Positions 34,721 to 34,839 of a stretch of 34,839 bases of DNA are shown one piece after another. This stretch comes from QPIN01 sp964472945 (GTDB lineage: Bacteria; Pseudomonadota; Gammaproteobacteria; Methylococcales; Methylomonadaceae): contig CAYYNM010000006.1 in the NCBI GenBank assembly GCA_964472945.1, positions 1 to 34,839 on the forward strand, written 5' to 3'. The position numbers and the translations under genes are program-made. Positions within the stretch are counted from its first letter, which is position 1, and every line of letters starts with the position of its first letter. The notes under the pieces are model-generated. The model searched no databases. It saw only the letters and a list, made by a program, of their open reading frames with translations, and was not told the DNA's origin.

Positions 34721-34839
34721 ACCATAAAACCCCGAAGGCCTGTCTACTTACAAACAGCGGTAGCCAATAATCTGGAGCCTTTTGATTACCTAAAGTATTT
34801 ACTGACTGAGCTACCCAAGCTGGGTAGGCATTATGAGCC
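34721..34839 (+). pseudogene. C-terminal remnant of an IS66-type transposase (partial at window end)
   Basis: In the frame starting at 34721 the sequence reads TAVANNLEPFDYLKYLLTEL (34754 onward) and then PKLGRHYE, running off the window. This matches the well-known C-terminal motif of IS66-family transposases (ETAKANGLEPYxYLxxLxxxLP). The upstream transposase body is missing: the preceding bases are the end of the chemoreceptor gene, whose stop is at 34711-34713. So only the last part of the transposase gene remains, joined directly to the chemoreceptor. It is read from the bases by eye. Confidence 0.7.

Overview
The window looks like AT-rich gammaproteobacterial chromosome. Evidence: a bioB-bioF-bioH-bioC operon next to comF, a divergent fur/bamE pair, smpB with ratA and rnfH, a Lol ABC exporter and a DUF5610 protein. 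A Methylococcales-type or similar environmental gammaproteobacterium is plausible, but no lineage-specific metabolic gene is present to fix this. No rRNA, tRNA, CRISPR array or complete transposon was seen.

Layout. (1) 332-4057, minus strand: biotin operon bioB>bioF>bioH>bioC with 1-4 base overlaps; bioA and bioD are not here. (2) 4107-8963: comF and comEC converge, and a hipBA toxin-antitoxin pair with a clear promoter and twin operators sits between them. The hipBA segment is flanked by diverged copies of the comF/comEC junction, so it looks like an insertion. (3) 8990-12628: DUF5610 protein, DUF2062 membrane protein, and fur>lolC/E-type permease>lolD on the minus strand. (4) 12793-16263: bamE, then an M48 lipoprotein protease>dapC>dapD operon for lysine/peptidoglycan precursor supply. 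(5) 16484-22318: tripartite RND efflux system (outer membrane factor>membrane fusion protein>RND pump). (6) 22524-25173: smpB, and divergently a sodium-dependent SNF transporter>ratA>rnfH. (7) 25451-34713: signalling block with a NarL-type response regulator, a PAS-GAF histidine kinase, a GGDEF-EAL c-di-GMP enzyme and a chemoreceptor whose 5' end seems frameshifted. (8) 34721-34839: C-terminal remnant of an IS66-type transposase running off the end.

The most striking non-coding property is the density of small palindromic or inverted-repeat elements, mostly at the 3' ends of genes. Some supply the stop codon themselves (lolD, the histidine kinase). Two families occur twice in inverted orientation and bracket the kinase/response-regulator/c-di-GMP block in a nested way.

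Working together: the biotin, dap, lol, bam and smpB genes are housekeeping functions. The hipBA island, repeats, signalling block and transposase remnant are the accessory layer.
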